Assembly: GCF_003864255.1 (NCBI RefSeq)
Contig: NZ_QWEZ01000001.1
Span: 124,001 to 188,000 of the forward strand
Origin: Aestuariirhabdus litorea
Lineage (GTDB): Bacteria; Pseudomonadota; Gammaproteobacteria; Pseudomonadales; Aestuariirhabdaceae
Direction: 5' to 3'
Length of the DNA stretch: 64,000 nt
How positions within the stretch are numbered: position 1 is the stretch's first letter; every line of letters begins with the position of its first letter. Positions 17,373 to 27,125 of the stretch are shown here, in pieces. The notes beneath the pieces are model-generated. The model saw nothing but the letters and a program-made list of their open reading frames with translations. It was not told the DNA's origin and did no database searches. The position numbers and the translations under genes are program-made.

Positions 17373-18538
17373 AGTACGTCGACGAGTTTCGCGATGGCCA
17401 GCTGGCGCAGGAGCTGGCGCAGAAGATTAAACGTGAGGTGCAGCCTGGTCGCCAGTACCACCTGATGGAGTTCTGCGGCGGCCATACCCACGCCATCTTT
17501 CGTTACGGCATCCCCGACCTGTTGCCTCCCGAGGTAAAGATGATCCATGGGCCCGGCTGCCCGGTCTGTGTTCTGCCCATCGTGCGCATCGACTCCGCTA
17601 TCGAGCTGGCGATGGACCATGGGGTGATCCTCTGCACCTACGGCGACATGATGCGGGTGCCGGGGTCCCGCAAGATGAGCCTGCTCAAGGCCAAGGCCGA
17701 AGGGGCGGATGTACGCATGGTCTACTCCACCCTCGACGCCCTGGCGCTGGCACGCCAGAACCCGGAGCGGGAGGTAGTGTTCTTTGCGATCGGCTTTGAA
17801 ACCACCACGCCGCCGACCGCGATGGCGATCCAGCAGGCCGAGAGGTTGGGGATCAAAAACTTCTCCGTATTTTGCAATCATGTACTGACCCCCTCGGCGA
17901 TCAGCACCATCCTGGAGTCTCCCGAGGTGCGCGAGCTGGGCACCCTGCCCCTGGACGGATTTGTTGGCCCGGCCCACGTCAGCACCGTGATCGGCAGCCA
18001 GCCCTACGAGTACTTTGCCGAGGAATACCAGAGCCCGGTGGTGATCGCCGGTTTCGAGCCCCTCGATGTACTGCAGGCGATCCTGATGCTGGTGCGCCAG
18101 ATCAACGAGGGGCGGGCCGAGGTGGAGAATGAGTTTACCCGCGCGGTGAGCCGCGATGGCAACCTCAAGGCCAAGCGAATTGTCGCCGACACCTTCGAGA
18201 TGCGCCGTGAATTCGAGTGGCGGGGGCTGGGAATGGTGCCCTACAGCGGGTTGAAGATAAAGGCTCGCTTTGCCGCCTTTGATGCGGAGAAGCGCTTTAC
18301 CCTGAAGCGTCGCAGTGCCCGCGAGAACAAGGCCTGCGAGTGCCCCGCCATTTTGCGTGGGGTGAAGACCCCGCGCGACTGCAAACTGTTTGGCACAGTC
18401 TGCACCCCGGAAAACCCGATCGGCAGCTGCATGGTCTCCTCCGAGGGGGCCTGCGCCGCCCATTACAGCTATGGCCGTTACCGCGATCACCTGGCGGCGG
18501 ACACCCCATCGAACCTGATTCAAAAGAGCGAAGCATGA
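17369..18538 (+). CDS. hypD: Fe-S maturation protein HypD
   Basis: The 389-residue protein shows the HypD signatures in order: [40 protein letters not shown], and a C-terminal cysteine-rich part ([32 protein letters not shown]) that binds its [4Fe-4S] cluster. HypD is the scaffold on which iron receives CN and CO ligands. It is joined to hypC and hypE by 4-base ATGA overlaps. Confidence 0.95.
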   Translation: MKYVDEFRDGQLAQELAQKIKREVQPGRQYHLMEFCGGHTHAIFRYGIPDLLPPEVKMIHGPGCPVCVLPIVRIDSAIELAMDHGVILCTYGDMMRVPGSRKMSLLKAKAEGADVRMVYSTLDALALARQNPEREVVFFAIGFETTTPPTAMAIQQAERLGIKNFSVFCNHVLTPSAISTILESPEVRELGTLPLDGFVGPAHVSTVIGSQPYEYFAEEYQSPVVIAGFEPLDVLQAILMLVRQINEGRAEVENEFTRAVSRDGNLKAKRIVADTFEMRREFEWRGLGMVPYSGLKIKARFAAFDAEKRFTLKRRSARENKACECPAILRGVKTPRDCKLFGTVCTPENPIGSCMVSSEGACAAHYSYGRYRDHLAADTPSNLIQKSEA

Positions 18539-19581
18539 CCGTTAACCTACGTGGCAACAGCCAACTCAATTTCGACACGGGCTGCGTGGAGATGATCCAT
18601 GGCAGCGGGGGCAAGGCGATGGCGCAGCTGATCGAGGGGCTTTTCCTCAAGGCTTTCGATAACCCCTACCTGCGCCAGCAGAACGACCAGGCCGCCTTTA
18701 GCCTGCCGCCGGGGCGGGTGGTGATGGCGACCGACTCCCACGTGATCTCGCCGCTCTTCTTTCCGGGTGGCGATATCGGCTCATTGTCGGTGCACGGAAC
18801 GATCAACGATGTGGCGATGGCGGGTGCCCGGCCGACCCACCTCTCCGCCGGATTTATTCTCGAGGAGGGATTTCCCCTGCGGGAGCTGAAGCGCATTGTG
18901 GAGTCGATGGCAGCGGCGGCTAAGGAGGCGGGAGTTCCCATCGTCACCGGCGATACCAAGGTGGTGGAGCGGGGTAAAGGGGACGGGGTCTTTATCAACA
19001 CCACCGGCATCGGTGTGGTGCCCGAGGGGGTTGAACTGGGGGGCGACCGGGTGCGGGTGGGAGACCACATTATCCTCAGTGGACCCATCGGCGACCACGG
19101 CGTGGCCATTATGTCGTTGCGAGAAAACCTAACCTTTGAGACGGCCATCGAATCCGACAGCCAGCCCCTGCACGATCTGGTGGCGGACATGGTGAAGGTG
19201 GTGCCGGGCCTGCACTGCCTGCGGGACCCGACCCGGGGAGGCCTGGCCACCACCCTCAACGAGATCGCCCAGCAGGCCGGCGTCGGTATGCAGATCCAGG
19301 AGGCGAACCTGCCAGTGCGCCCGCAGGTGGCGGCCGCCTGCGAGTTCCTGGGGCTGGACCCACTCTACGTAGCCAATGAGGGCAAGCTGGTGGCCTTCTG
19401 CCCGGCGGATTGCAGCGAAGCACTGCTGGCGGCCATGCGCGCCCACCCCAGGGGGGGAGAGGCCTGTCGTATCGGCGAGGTGGTGGCGGACCCGCACCGG
19501 TTCGTGCAGATGCAGACCCGCTTCGGCGGCAACCGCATTGTTGACTGGCTCAACGGCGAGCAGCTGCCCCGTATCTGCTGA
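18535..19581 (+). CDS. hypE: Hydrogenase maturation protein HypE
   Basis: The ATG at 18535 overlaps the hypD stop and gives 348 residues; in-frame codons upstream lie inside hypD and are not needed. The protein is a PurM-like dehydratase (IHGSGGKAMAQLIE, ATDSHVISP, GDTKVVERG, DPTRGGLATTLNEIA) and ends in the signature PRIC. The terminal Cys receives the carbamoyl group from HypF, which is dehydrated to the thiocyanate that donates CN to HypCD. Confidence 0.95.
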   Translation: MTVNLRGNSQLNFDTGCVEMIHGSGGKAMAQLIEGLFLKAFDNPYLRQQNDQAAFSLPPGRVVMATDSHVISPLFFPGGDIGSLSVHGTINDVAMAGARPTHLSAGFILEEGFPLRELKRIVESMAAAAKEAGVPIVTGDTKVVERGKGDGVFINTTGIGVVPEGVELGGDRVRVGDHIILSGPIGDHGVAIMSLRENLTFETAIESDSQPLHDLVADMVKVVPGLHCLRDPTRGGLATTLNEIAQQAGVGMQIQEANLPVRPQVAAACEFLGLDPLYVANEGKLVAFCPADCSEALLAAMRAHPRGGEACRIGEVVADPHRFVQMQTRFGGNRIVDWLNGEQLPRIC

Positions 19582-19590
19582 GGAGTTCCA

Positions 19591-21300
19591 ATGCGTATCC
19601 TGATCCTGACCCACGCGTTCAACAGCCTGACCCAGCGCCTCTTTGTGGAGCTGCAAGAGGATGGCCATGAGCTGTCGGTCGAGTTTGATATCAATGACGC
19701 GGTGACCGCCGAGGCGATAGAGCGTTTTGCCCCCGAGCTGGTGCTGGCCCCCTTCCTGAAGCGGGCGATCCCGGAGTCGATCTGGCGACAACACCGCTGC
19801 CTGATTATCCATCCGGGCATTCGCGGTGACCGCGGCGCCACCTCCCTCGACTGGGCGATCACCCGCAACGAGGCGAACTGGGGGGTGACCTGCCTGCAGG
19901 CGGCAGCCGAGATGGATGCCGGCGATATCTGGGGCTGGGAAGAGTTTCCCATGCGCGAGGCGCGCAAGAGCAGCCTCTATCGCAACGAGGTGACCGAGGC
20001 CGCCGTGCGGGCGGTTCGCACCGCGCTCGAGAAGATTGACAACGGCGAGTCCCCGCAACCGTTGGACTACAGTGACCCGGCGATTCGAGGCCAGTGGCAC
20101 GACCCGATTCGCCAAAGCGACCGCGCCATCGACTGGCAGCGCGACAGCAGCGAGCAGATTCTGCGCCGGATTCGCGCCGCCGACAGCCAGCCCGGTGTGC
20201 GCGATCAGATCGGTGGCCGCGACTGCTTTCTCTATAACGCCTGGCCTGAGGCGGAGCTGCGGGGTCAGCCCGGCGAGCTGATAGCCCAACGCGATGGCGC
20301 CCTTTGTCGAGCCACGGTGGACGGGGCGGTGTGGATCACCCACCTGGCCCTGGCGCAACCGGAGGCCGAGGAACCGGGATTCAAGCTACCCGCTGCGCGG
20401 GTGCTGGCTGAGGCCGTGGCCTCCGTGCCGGAGCAGCAGCTTGCCATCGAGACAGTGCCTGCTCATCCGACCTGGCAGGAGATCCAGTATCGGGAGGAGA
20501 GCGGGGTCGGCTACCTGCACTTTCACTTTTACAACGGCGCCGCCTCCAGCGAGCAGTGTCGCAGGCTGCTGGCCGCGTGGCGTTACGTCGAACAGCGCCC
20601 GGTGCGGGTGATCGTGTTGATGGGGGGCGAAGATTTCTGGTGCAACGGCATTCACCTCAACAGTATCGAGGCAGCTGCGAGTCCAGCGGATGAGTCCTGG
20701 GAAAACATCAACGCCATGGATGACCTCTGTGAGGCGATTATCCGCTGCCAGCACAAGCTCACCATCGCTGCGATGCGGGGCAATGCCGGTGCGGGTGGCG
20801 TGTTCCTGGCGCTGGCGGCAGACCAGATTTATCTGCGCCGCTCTGTGGTGATGAACCCTCACTATAAATCGATGGGCAACCTCTACGGCTCCGAATACTG
20901 GACCTACCTGCTACCGGCGCGGGTTGGCGAGGAGCAGTCCCTTCGCATCATGTCCAACCGCTTACCCCTGGGGGCGGCCCTGGCGCAGCGATTGGGACTG
21001 GTGGATGAGGTGTTTGGCGACTCGCAGGCCGAGTTTGAGCGCGAGTTGCGCCAGCGCGCTGAGGCGCTGGCCGGGGCCGCCGACTATGAGGTGAAGCTGG
21101 CGGCCAAGCAGCGCCGGCGCGCCGAGGATGAAGCGACCAAGCCCCTGGCCCAGTACCGGGCCGAGGAGCTGGAGCGGATGCAGCTTAACTTTTACGGTTT
21201 CGACCCCAGCTACCACGTGGCGCGCTATCACTTCGTGGAGAAACTGGCCAAATCCCGCACCCCGCCGTTCCTCGCACGTCACCGGCGCAAGAGCGCCTAG
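19591..21300 (+). CDS. hoxX: CO-ligand forming maturation enzyme HoxX/HypX
   Basis: The 569-residue protein joins an N-terminal formyltransferase-like domain (IIHPGIRGDRGATSLDWAI, about residues 70-95) to a C-terminal crotonase-like domain (about 300-500; MRGNAGAGGVFLALAAD, VMNPHY). HypX homologues have been shown to release CO from a formyl group for the active-site ligand during aerobic growth. It is the last gene of the locus. Its stop lies one base from the stop of the convergent symporter gene, leaving no room for a separate terminator. Confidence 0.9.
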   Translation: MRILILTHAFNSLTQRLFVELQEDGHELSVEFDINDAVTAEAIERFAPELVLAPFLKRAIPESIWRQHRCLIIHPGIRGDRGATSLDWAITRNEANWGVTCLQAAAEMDAGDIWGWEEFPMREARKSSLYRNEVTEAAVRAVRTALEKIDNGESPQPLDYSDPAIRGQWHDPIRQSDRAIDWQRDSSEQILRRIRAADSQPGVRDQIGGRDCFLYNAWPEAELRGQPGELIAQRDGALCRATVDGAVWITHLALAQPEAEEPGFKLPAARVLAEAVASVPEQQLAIETVPAHPTWQEIQYREESGVGYLHFHFYNGAASSEQCRRLLAAWRYVEQRPVRVIVLMGGEDFWCNGIHLNSIEAAASPADESWENINAMDDLCEAIIRCQHKLTIAAMRGNAGAGGVFLALAADQIYLRRSVVMNPHYKSMGNLYGSEYWTYLLPARVGEEQSLRIMSNRLPLGAALAQRLGLVDEVFGDSQAEFERELRQRAEALAGAADYEVKLAAKQRRRAEDEATKPLAQYRAEELERMQLNFYGFDPSYHVARYHFVEKLAKSRTPPFLARHRRKSA

Positions 21301-21301
21301 G

Positions 21302-22786
21302 CTAGTCCCGCGCGGAGGCCTCCGCGGTGGTAAAGCGGGGCTGAGGTTGGCTTTCAGGAACGGGGCCGGGTTCGGCATCGGTGGGGACCCAGACATCCTT
21401 GTCGATGCTGCGATCCAGGAACTCGAACTGGCGGCGGTCGAAATGGGGCACCTGGCCGCGCTCGATCTGCTGTTCGAAATCCTGGATTACCCTGAACACC
21501 ACACCGGAGAGCAGCAGCAGCGCCACCAGGTTGATGATCGCCATCATCCCCATGCTCAGGTCGGCAAAGCTCCACACCGTTGGCAGGCTGGCAAGGGTGC
21601 CGTAAACCACCATCCCCAGCACCGCCAACCGGTAGAGCAGCAGCGTCCAGCCGCGATCAATGATAAACCGCAGGTTGCTCTCGCCGTAGTAGTAGTTGGC
21701 AATGATGGAGGTGAAGGCGAACAGCAGTATGGCAATGGCAATAAAGTCACCGCCCCAGCTTCCCACCAGCCCGTTGAGGGCGCTCTGGGTGAGGGCGATG
21801 CCCTGCAGGTTGTGACCGCTCTCCAGCTCGCCCGAGATCAGCACAATGGCCGCCGTGGCGGTACAGATTACCATGGTATCGACAAAGACACCGGCCATGC
21901 CGATGATGCCCTGGGTGACCGGGTGGGGCGGGTTGGGAGTTGCCGTCGCGGCGGCGTTGGGAGCGCTACCCATACCCGCCTCGTTGGAGAAGAGGCCCCG
22001 CTTTATCCCCTGCATGATCGCTTGGGAGACCAGGTATCCGGTTCCCCCGGCCGCAGCGCTGCCGATACCGAAGGCGCTCTCAAAGATCAGCTTCAACACG
22101 GCGGGCATCTGATCCAGGTGGGTGACCACAACAAACAGCGCCAGCGCCAGGTAGGCCAGCGCCATGAAGGGAACCACAATCTCCGCGAAGCGGGCGATGG
22201 TGCGGATGCCGCCGAATACGATCAGGGCCGTGGCGATGCACAGCAATGCACCCGTGACCCAGGGGGTGAGGCCGAAGGCATGATCCATGGCGGTGGCGAT
22301 GGAGTTGGATTGTACCGAGTTGAAGGCGAGTCCGAAGGCGACGATCAGGCAGAGGGAGAAGAGTACCCCCAGCCAGCGTTGCCCCAGGGCTTTCTCAATG
22401 TAGTAGGAGGGACCTCCGCGGAAGGTGCCGTCGCCGTTATTGGTCTTGTAGAGCTGGGCCAGGGTGTTTTCCATCAGGCTCGAGGACATCCCCAGCAGGG
22501 CAATCATCCACATCCAGAAGATCGCGCCGGGCCCACCCAGGTAGAGGGCCATGGCCACCCCGGCCAGGTTGCCGGTCCCGACCCGAGCCGCCAGGCTGGT
22601 GCAAAAGGCCTGGAAGGAGCTGATACCTTCGCCGCCGGTGCCTCGGCTGTTGATCAGGGTACGGAAGGCAAACCCCAGGCGGCGAAACTGGATGGCCCGG
22701 GTGCGCAGGGTGAAATAGAGGCCGGCACCCAGTAACAGGTAGATCAGTATGCTGCCCCAGATAAGGTCATTGGCGGAGTCTATCAT
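21302..22786 (-). CDS. Sodium/amino-acid symporter, AGCS family
   Basis: The 494-residue membrane protein has about eleven hydrophobic helices and the AGCS signatures ARVGTGNLAGVAMALYLGGP and GLFSNEAGMGSAPNAAATA. These transporters move alanine or glycine with sodium; the substrate here is not decided by sequence. The C-terminal 60 residues are soluble and Pro-rich. The ATG has an AAGGAG ribosome site. It is convergent with, and unrelated to, the hydrogenase locus. The 256 bases upstream (22787-23042) hold the promoter region of the next gene and no other gene that I can see. Confidence 0.9.
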   Translation of the reverse strand: MIDSANDLIWGSILIYLLLGAGLYFTLRTRAIQFRRLGFAFRTLINSRGTGGEGISSFQAFCTSLAARVGTGNLAGVAMALYLGGPGAIFWMWMIALLGMSSSLMENTLAQLYKTNNGDGTFRGGPSYYIEKALGQRWLGVLFSLCLIVAFGLAFNSVQSNSIATAMDHAFGLTPWVTGALLCIATALIVFGGIRTIARFAEIVVPFMALAYLALALFVVVTHLDQMPAVLKLIFESAFGIGSAAAGGTGYLVSQAIMQGIKRGLFSNEAGMGSAPNAAATATPNPPHPVTQGIIGMAGVFVDTMVICTATAAIVLISGELESGHNLQGIALTQSALNGLVGSWGGDFIAIAILLFAFTSIIANYYYGESNLRFIIDRGWTLLLYRLAVLGMVVYGTLASLPTVWSFADLSMGMMAIINLVALLLLSGVVFRVIQDFEQQIERGQVPHFDRRQFEFLDRSIDKDVWVPTDAEPGPVPESQPQPRFTTAEASARD

Positions 22787-23042
22787 CAGTGCTCCTTGCG
22801 GTCGGTGAGGTTCAGGAGAGAGTTAAAGGGGTTATGCTAGCCTCCGTGAAGCAGTCGCATAATTCGTAAATTTACCTAATAGGGCGCGGCTAATAACCGG
22901 AGCCCTGTCTCACTCCGTCACCCAGGCGTGCTATATGTAGAGCGCAGGACTGTATTCACTTTATGCTTTGCCGCTATAATTGGGCCTACCTGCGTCAAAG
23001 CGGGGAATGATTCCGGTTTTCAATTCGAGAGTGCGTGCACGC

Positions 23043-24053
23043 GTGACTACCAAGCGCTACCAGGTCTTTATCAGTGGCTCCCACAGCGATCTGCAGGAGG
23101 AGCGCAAGGCGTTGCTCTATACCCTGCTGAGCATGGGGTGCATACCGGTAGGACCCGAGTATCTGCCGGGCTTTGGCGATGACACTCAGGATATCTGGCC
23201 CCTCGTGCGCCAGCAGATCGACGACAGCGACTACGTCATCATTCTCAACGCCGGGCGCTATGGCCCCCTGACCCGCAGTGGCGTCAGCTACATGCACCGC
23301 GAATACACCTACGCCAAGACCCTGCGTAAGCCGATCCTCTGCCTGCTGCACGACGGCAAGCATGAGCTGCCTCCCGAACGCAGTGAAACCTCCGCCGAGG
23401 GGAAAGCCCGCCTGCGGGTCTTTCGTGAGGAGCTCAGGGCCCACCCGGAAATAAAGTGGGGCACTGCCGAGGGGATGCAGCAGGCGGTCCGCCGCCACCT
23501 GCCTGTGTTTATCGAGGATAACCCCTCCCCGGGCTGGGTACGTCCCGAAAACGCCAGCTTCTCTCTGCGCCAGGAGAACCTGCAACTGCGCCAGCAGGTG
23601 GCTGAGTTAAACGACCTGCGCGACACCCTGGCGCCCATGAGCAGTACCAACCTGGAGCAGTCCCTTACCGAGCGGGCGGAGTTCTCCTTTGTCTGCAACC
23701 TCTACATCGAGGGCAACTGCAAACTGGCCACCCTCAAGGCCTCCATGAGTTGGAAGGATATCTTTACCGCCTTCGCCAACCCGCTCAAGCCCAGTGCCAG
23801 CGAAGACAAGATCAAGCAAAGCCTGTCGGCGTTTCTCTCCAACGCCTATCGGACTCTGGTCGCCCACCGCCATCCGGAGTCCCATGCGGTGAATGATTTC
23901 CAGTTCACCGAGCACTCCATGCGCATGATTCGCCTGCAGCTTCGGCGCCTGGGGTTGATCAAGAAAGATACCCATCAATCCGACAAGAACCGCGTGATCT
24001 GGGAGCTGACGGCTGCCGGTGAACGCGCCCGCGGCCGTTTTGCCGCGGCCTGA
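23043..24053 (+). CDS. DUF4062 protein with C-terminal winged-helix-like segment
   Basis: The N-terminal part (about residues 1-110) matches DUF4062: RYQVFISGSHSDLQEERKAL, then IWPLVRQQIDDSDYVIIL, GRYGPL and HREYTYAKTLRKPIL, a TIR-like fold. A short coiled coil (about 170-200) follows. The end (HSMRMIRLQLRRLGLI to LTAAGERARG) looks like a winged helix. GTG 23043 is chosen because DUF4062 proteins begin right before the first strand and GAGAG lies upstream. ATG 23007 and GTG 23031 are alternatives; a TTG at 22980 overlaps a perfect -10 box (TATAAT, 22975-22980) and is unlikely. Function unknown; some DUF4062 proteins belong to defence or STAND proteins, but no effector domain is seen here. Confidence 0.7.
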   Translation: MTTKRYQVFISGSHSDLQEERKALLYTLLSMGCIPVGPEYLPGFGDDTQDIWPLVRQQIDDSDYVIILNAGRYGPLTRSGVSYMHREYTYAKTLRKPILCLLHDGKHELPPERSETSAEGKARLRVFREELRAHPEIKWGTAEGMQQAVRRHLPVFIEDNPSPGWVRPENASFSLRQENLQLRQQVAELNDLRDTLAPMSSTNLEQSLTERAEFSFVCNLYIEGNCKLATLKASMSWKDIFTAFANPLKPSASEDKIKQSLSAFLSNAYRTLVAHRHPESHAVNDFQFTEHSMRMIRLQLRRLGLIKKDTHQSDKNRVIWELTAAGERARGRFAAA

Positions 24054-24094
24054 CAGCAAGGCCCCTGTGCGCCTAAGGACGGGTTAACTCGACG

Positions 24095-25003
24095 ATGTTT
24101 TGGATCGGAATTCTCACCGGTTTTGTGCTTACCTGGCTCTATATGTCCGGGGTGGTCAAGCACCTTGCGAATGCCCTCAGCGGTCGCCTCTGGCGCCCCA
24201 ATCTTGACGCCAAGTCGATGAGCCAGGAGCAGTGGCTGCTCAACATCTCCGAGCACCCGCCCAGCAGCTGGAATCATCTGGGGTACTGGAAGGAGGCCAT
24301 CCGTTACGAGCGGGCCTGTGTTGAGCTGGCGGGGTTGCTGGCCGATCGCGCCTGCCTGCGGGCCAGTGATCGGGTGGTGGATGTAAGTTTCGGTTGCTCC
24401 GACCAGCTGTTGATCTGGGTCGATTACTATCAGGTGCAATCGCTGCATGCCTTCAGCAAGGTGTACTGGCAGCAACAGCAGGCTCGCCGACGTTGTGAGC
24501 CCTTCAGCCAGGTGCAGATCCACAAAGGCGATCATATGGCGCTGGCGCAGCTGCCCGAGTCCTCCGTTGACAAGGTGCTGGCTCTCGATAACGCCTACTA
24601 CTTCTCCGACAAACCGGGTTTTTTCCGTGAGTGCCGTCGTGTACTGGCGGACGAAGGGGTGCTGGCCCTCACCGATATGGTGGTGGTACGGCCCCATGGC
24701 AGTCGCTGGGAGCAGTTTGTGTGGGAAAGCCTGGCGCGCATGGCCGGTGTCCCGCTGGCCAATCTGATTACCCAGGAACAGTACCAGGCGCTGCTGGAGG
24801 CGCAGGGGTTCGAGCAGATCGCGATCAGCGACATCACCGATGATGTGTTCAGCGGTTTCCTTTACTGGCAACAGCAGCACTACATGAACCTGCGCACCTT
24901 CACCGGTCGCCAGCGCTGGTTCAAGATCCGCCTCACGGCGACCTTTATCCGCTGGTTCCTGGTGCGGGATCTGGTGCGTTACCTGCTGGTGACAGCCCGC
25001 TAA
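24095..25003 (+). CDS. Membrane-anchored class I SAM methyltransferase
   Basis: The 302-residue protein starts with one transmembrane helix (about residues 2-22). A Rossmann-type methyltransferase domain follows: motif I is DRVVDVSFGCSDQ, then an acidic post-I strand, DKVLALDNAYYFSD and a conserved FFRECRRVLADEGVLALTD. It resembles Erg6/UbiE-type small-molecule methyltransferases. Motif I has Ser-Phe where many have Gly-x-Gly, so cofactor binding is likely but not certain. The substrate is unknown. It lies 41 bases after the DUF4062 gene, on the same strand. Confidence 0.7.
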   Translation: MFWIGILTGFVLTWLYMSGVVKHLANALSGRLWRPNLDAKSMSQEQWLLNISEHPPSSWNHLGYWKEAIRYERACVELAGLLADRACLRASDRVVDVSFGCSDQLLIWVDYYQVQSLHAFSKVYWQQQQARRRCEPFSQVQIHKGDHMALAQLPESSVDKVLALDNAYYFSDKPGFFRECRRVLADEGVLALTDMVVVRPHGSRWEQFVWESLARMAGVPLANLITQEQYQALLEAQGFEQIAISDITDDVFSGFLYWQQQHYMNLRTFTGRQRWFKIRLTATFIRWFLVRDLVRYLLVTAR

Positions 25004-25154
25004 CCCCTAGCTATCCTTGATGTCAGGGTTTCGGCCCCACTTCTTTATACCCGGCTGTCTCAAGCTTTGGGCTGTGCAGCAGATACAGTAAAAAAACGAT
25101 CGCGTTGCAGCCGCCAGGGTGCACAAGCGATGAGCCCTGGAGGTTGCTGTTCCC

Positions 25155-27095
25155 ATGATGCTATCGACGCTGTTAAACAGTTTGCGCAGCCGACTGCTGC
25201 TCCCCTTGATCATCGCAGTGGTTGCGGTGATCAGCTTGCAGGTAGTGATCACCCTGGTGCTGACCTCGGGCAGTGTCGATAGCCTGGTGGAGGAGGTGTC
25301 CGGTCGTATGGCGGCCGAGAATGGCAGCATTGCCGGGGAGCTCGATGCCAGCGGCCGGCAAGTGCAGCAATCGATTGCGGCCCTTTCGCAACGCTCCCGT
25401 GAGGCCCTGGCCTCTACACTGAAACAGCAGCTCGGTGCCGAGCAGGTCAAGGTGGCCAGCCAGTTGAGCGATAGCCTGGTCGCCGCCACCGACTCGATGG
25501 CGCAGCTGTTGGCGGCGGTGGCTCCGGCCGCCATCTGGGACCGGGATACCCCGCTTTTGACTGAATACGTTCGCGTAGCTCACCGCAACCCCAATGTAAT
25601 CTTCGCCTTTTACCTCGATGCCGATGGCAACCCCCTGACCCGCCATCTGGAGCGCAGCGACCCCCGCGTCAAGGCGCTGCTCGAGCGGGGTGAAGGTCGT
25701 CGCTCCGGCGACAAGGTGCTTAATGCGGCGCGTGGTGACAGCTCAATCTATCTCAGCGAGGCAGAGATCAATCCGCGCGGTGCGGTCATCGGGCGCTTTA
25801 TCATGGGGGTCTCCCGGGAAACAGAACTGCAGGCGGTAGCGGGTATGGAGGCCAGCTTTGCCGAGGTGATCAGCGAAAGCCAGAAGCAGGTGGATGAAGC
25901 CATCCAGAGTCAGTCGCGTACCACGCTGGATGCCCTGCGTACCTCACTGGGCGGGGTTAAAGCCCGCAATGAGGAGGCGCTTGCGGTGGTGCAGCGCAGT
26001 ATCGATGCCTCCTCCTCACGGCTGATGGCCAGCCTGACCCTCACCATGTTGGTGATGGGGGGATTGATTGTACTGGTGCTGCTGGTGGCAATGGCGATAC
26101 GGGTGCTCAGCAAGATCCAGATGCTGACTCGCGAGATTCACGAGCTGGCTTCGGGTGAGGGGGACCTGACCCGACGCATCGCGATCAGTAGCAACGAGGA
26201 GATCGGCGATATGGCCGCCGAGATCAACCGCTTTATCGAAAAGACCCAGGGTATTGTTCAGCAGGTCAATGCCGCTTCCGACCAGACCGCCACCCGCATC
26301 GATGACCTCTACCAGCAAAGCAACCGTATGCAGGACGCTATGGACCGCCAGAAGCAGGCGGTGGACCAGGTCAGTCATGCGCTCGATGAGATTGTCACCA
26401 GTATCCAGTACGAAACCGAAAGCGTGCAAAACGCACTGCACAGCGTTGACCAGGTGCGGGAGAACACCAACCATACGGTGGAGATCTCCACCCAGGTACG
26501 CGAGCTCTTTACCCTGCTGGTAAACAAGGTGCGCGAAGCTTCTGAGGTCGTCAATGCACTGGAGGGGCGTTCCAACCAGATCGGTGCGGTGCTGGATGTG
26601 ATCAAGGGTATAGCCGAGCAGACCAACCTGCTGGCCCTTAATGCGGCCATCGAGGCGGCTCGGGCCGGAGAGAGTGGGCGCGGGTTTGCGGTGGTGGCCG
26701 ACGAGGTACGCTCACTGGCCAGCAAAACCCAGCAGTCGACAGCCGATATCCAGAGTAATATAGAGTCCCTGCAGTCCGGTGCCAAGGGGGCGGTGAGCGT
26801 GATCGATGCCGCCTGCAGCCATGCCGAGGAGGGGATCGAGGCAATAACACGCGCCGACCAACTGCAACAGAATGTGCAGGAGTCGGTGCAGGTGCTCTAC
26901 GACATGATCAATAACATCGCCTCCATGGCCGAGGAGCAGTCCCATGTATCCATCGACCTCAAGGGCAGCGTCGAGACCATCAACGGCGAGTCCGAGCGCT
27001 CCCTGCAGTCGGTCAACGAGGTGGCTGAAACCGGGCGCGAGCTGGCGCAGTTGTCGGCCACCCTCAAGGGAGCGGTTTCCCAGTTTCGTGTATAG
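25155..27095 (+). CDS. Methyl-accepting chemotaxis protein
   Basis: This 646-residue chemoreceptor has a transmembrane helix near residues 15-38, a periplasmic sensor of about 250 residues rich in helix, a second transmembrane helix (about 292-316), a HAMP domain, and a signalling domain with the invariant hairpin tip ([20 protein letters not shown], near residues 487-506). No NWETF-type tether is present at the C-terminus. The ligand is unknown. A GGAGG site lies 11 bases before the ATG. The 150-base gap upstream shows no clear flagellar sigma promoter. Confidence 0.92.
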   Translation: MMLSTLLNSLRSRLLLPLIIAVVAVISLQVVITLVLTSGSVDSLVEEVSGRMAAENGSIAGELDASGRQVQQSIAALSQRSREALASTLKQQLGAEQVKVASQLSDSLVAATDSMAQLLAAVAPAAIWDRDTPLLTEYVRVAHRNPNVIFAFYLDADGNPLTRHLERSDPRVKALLERGEGRRSGDKVLNAARGDSSIYLSEAEINPRGAVIGRFIMGVSRETELQAVAGMEASFAEVISESQKQVDEAIQSQSRTTLDALRTSLGGVKARNEEALAVVQRSIDASSSRLMASLTLTMLVMGGLIVLVLLVAMAIRVLSKIQMLTREIHELASGEGDLTRRIAISSNEEIGDMAAEINRFIEKTQGIVQQVNAASDQTATRIDDLYQQSNRMQDAMDRQKQAVDQVSHALDEIVTSIQYETESVQNALHSVDQVRENTNHTVEISTQVRELFTLLVNKVREASEVVNALEGRSNQIGAVLDVIKGIAEQTNLLALNAAIEAARAGESGRGFAVVADEVRSLASKTQQSTADIQSNIESLQSGAKGAVSVIDAACSHAEEGIEAITRADQLQQNVQESVQVLYDMINNIASMAEEQSHVSIDLKGSVETINGESERSLQSVNEVAETGRELAQLSATLKGAVSQFRV

Positions 27096-27125
27096 TGGAT
27101 CGCCCGCTTTTTTGAGGAATGACCC

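Noticed and set aside
18340-18534. Upstream extension of hypE
   Set aside because: It reads inside hypD in another frame; ATG 18535 with the ATGA overlap gives a normal-length HypE.
21128-22735. Long + strand frame of 535 codons opposite the AGCS symporter
   Set aside because: It is a shadow of the minus-strand transporter gene; composition is low-complexity Gly/His/Gln and no family fits.
22980-23042. TTG 22980 as the start of the DUF4062 gene
   Set aside because: It overlaps the TATAAT box at 22975-22980, so it would lie upstream of the transcript start; the added residues are not DUF4062 sequence.
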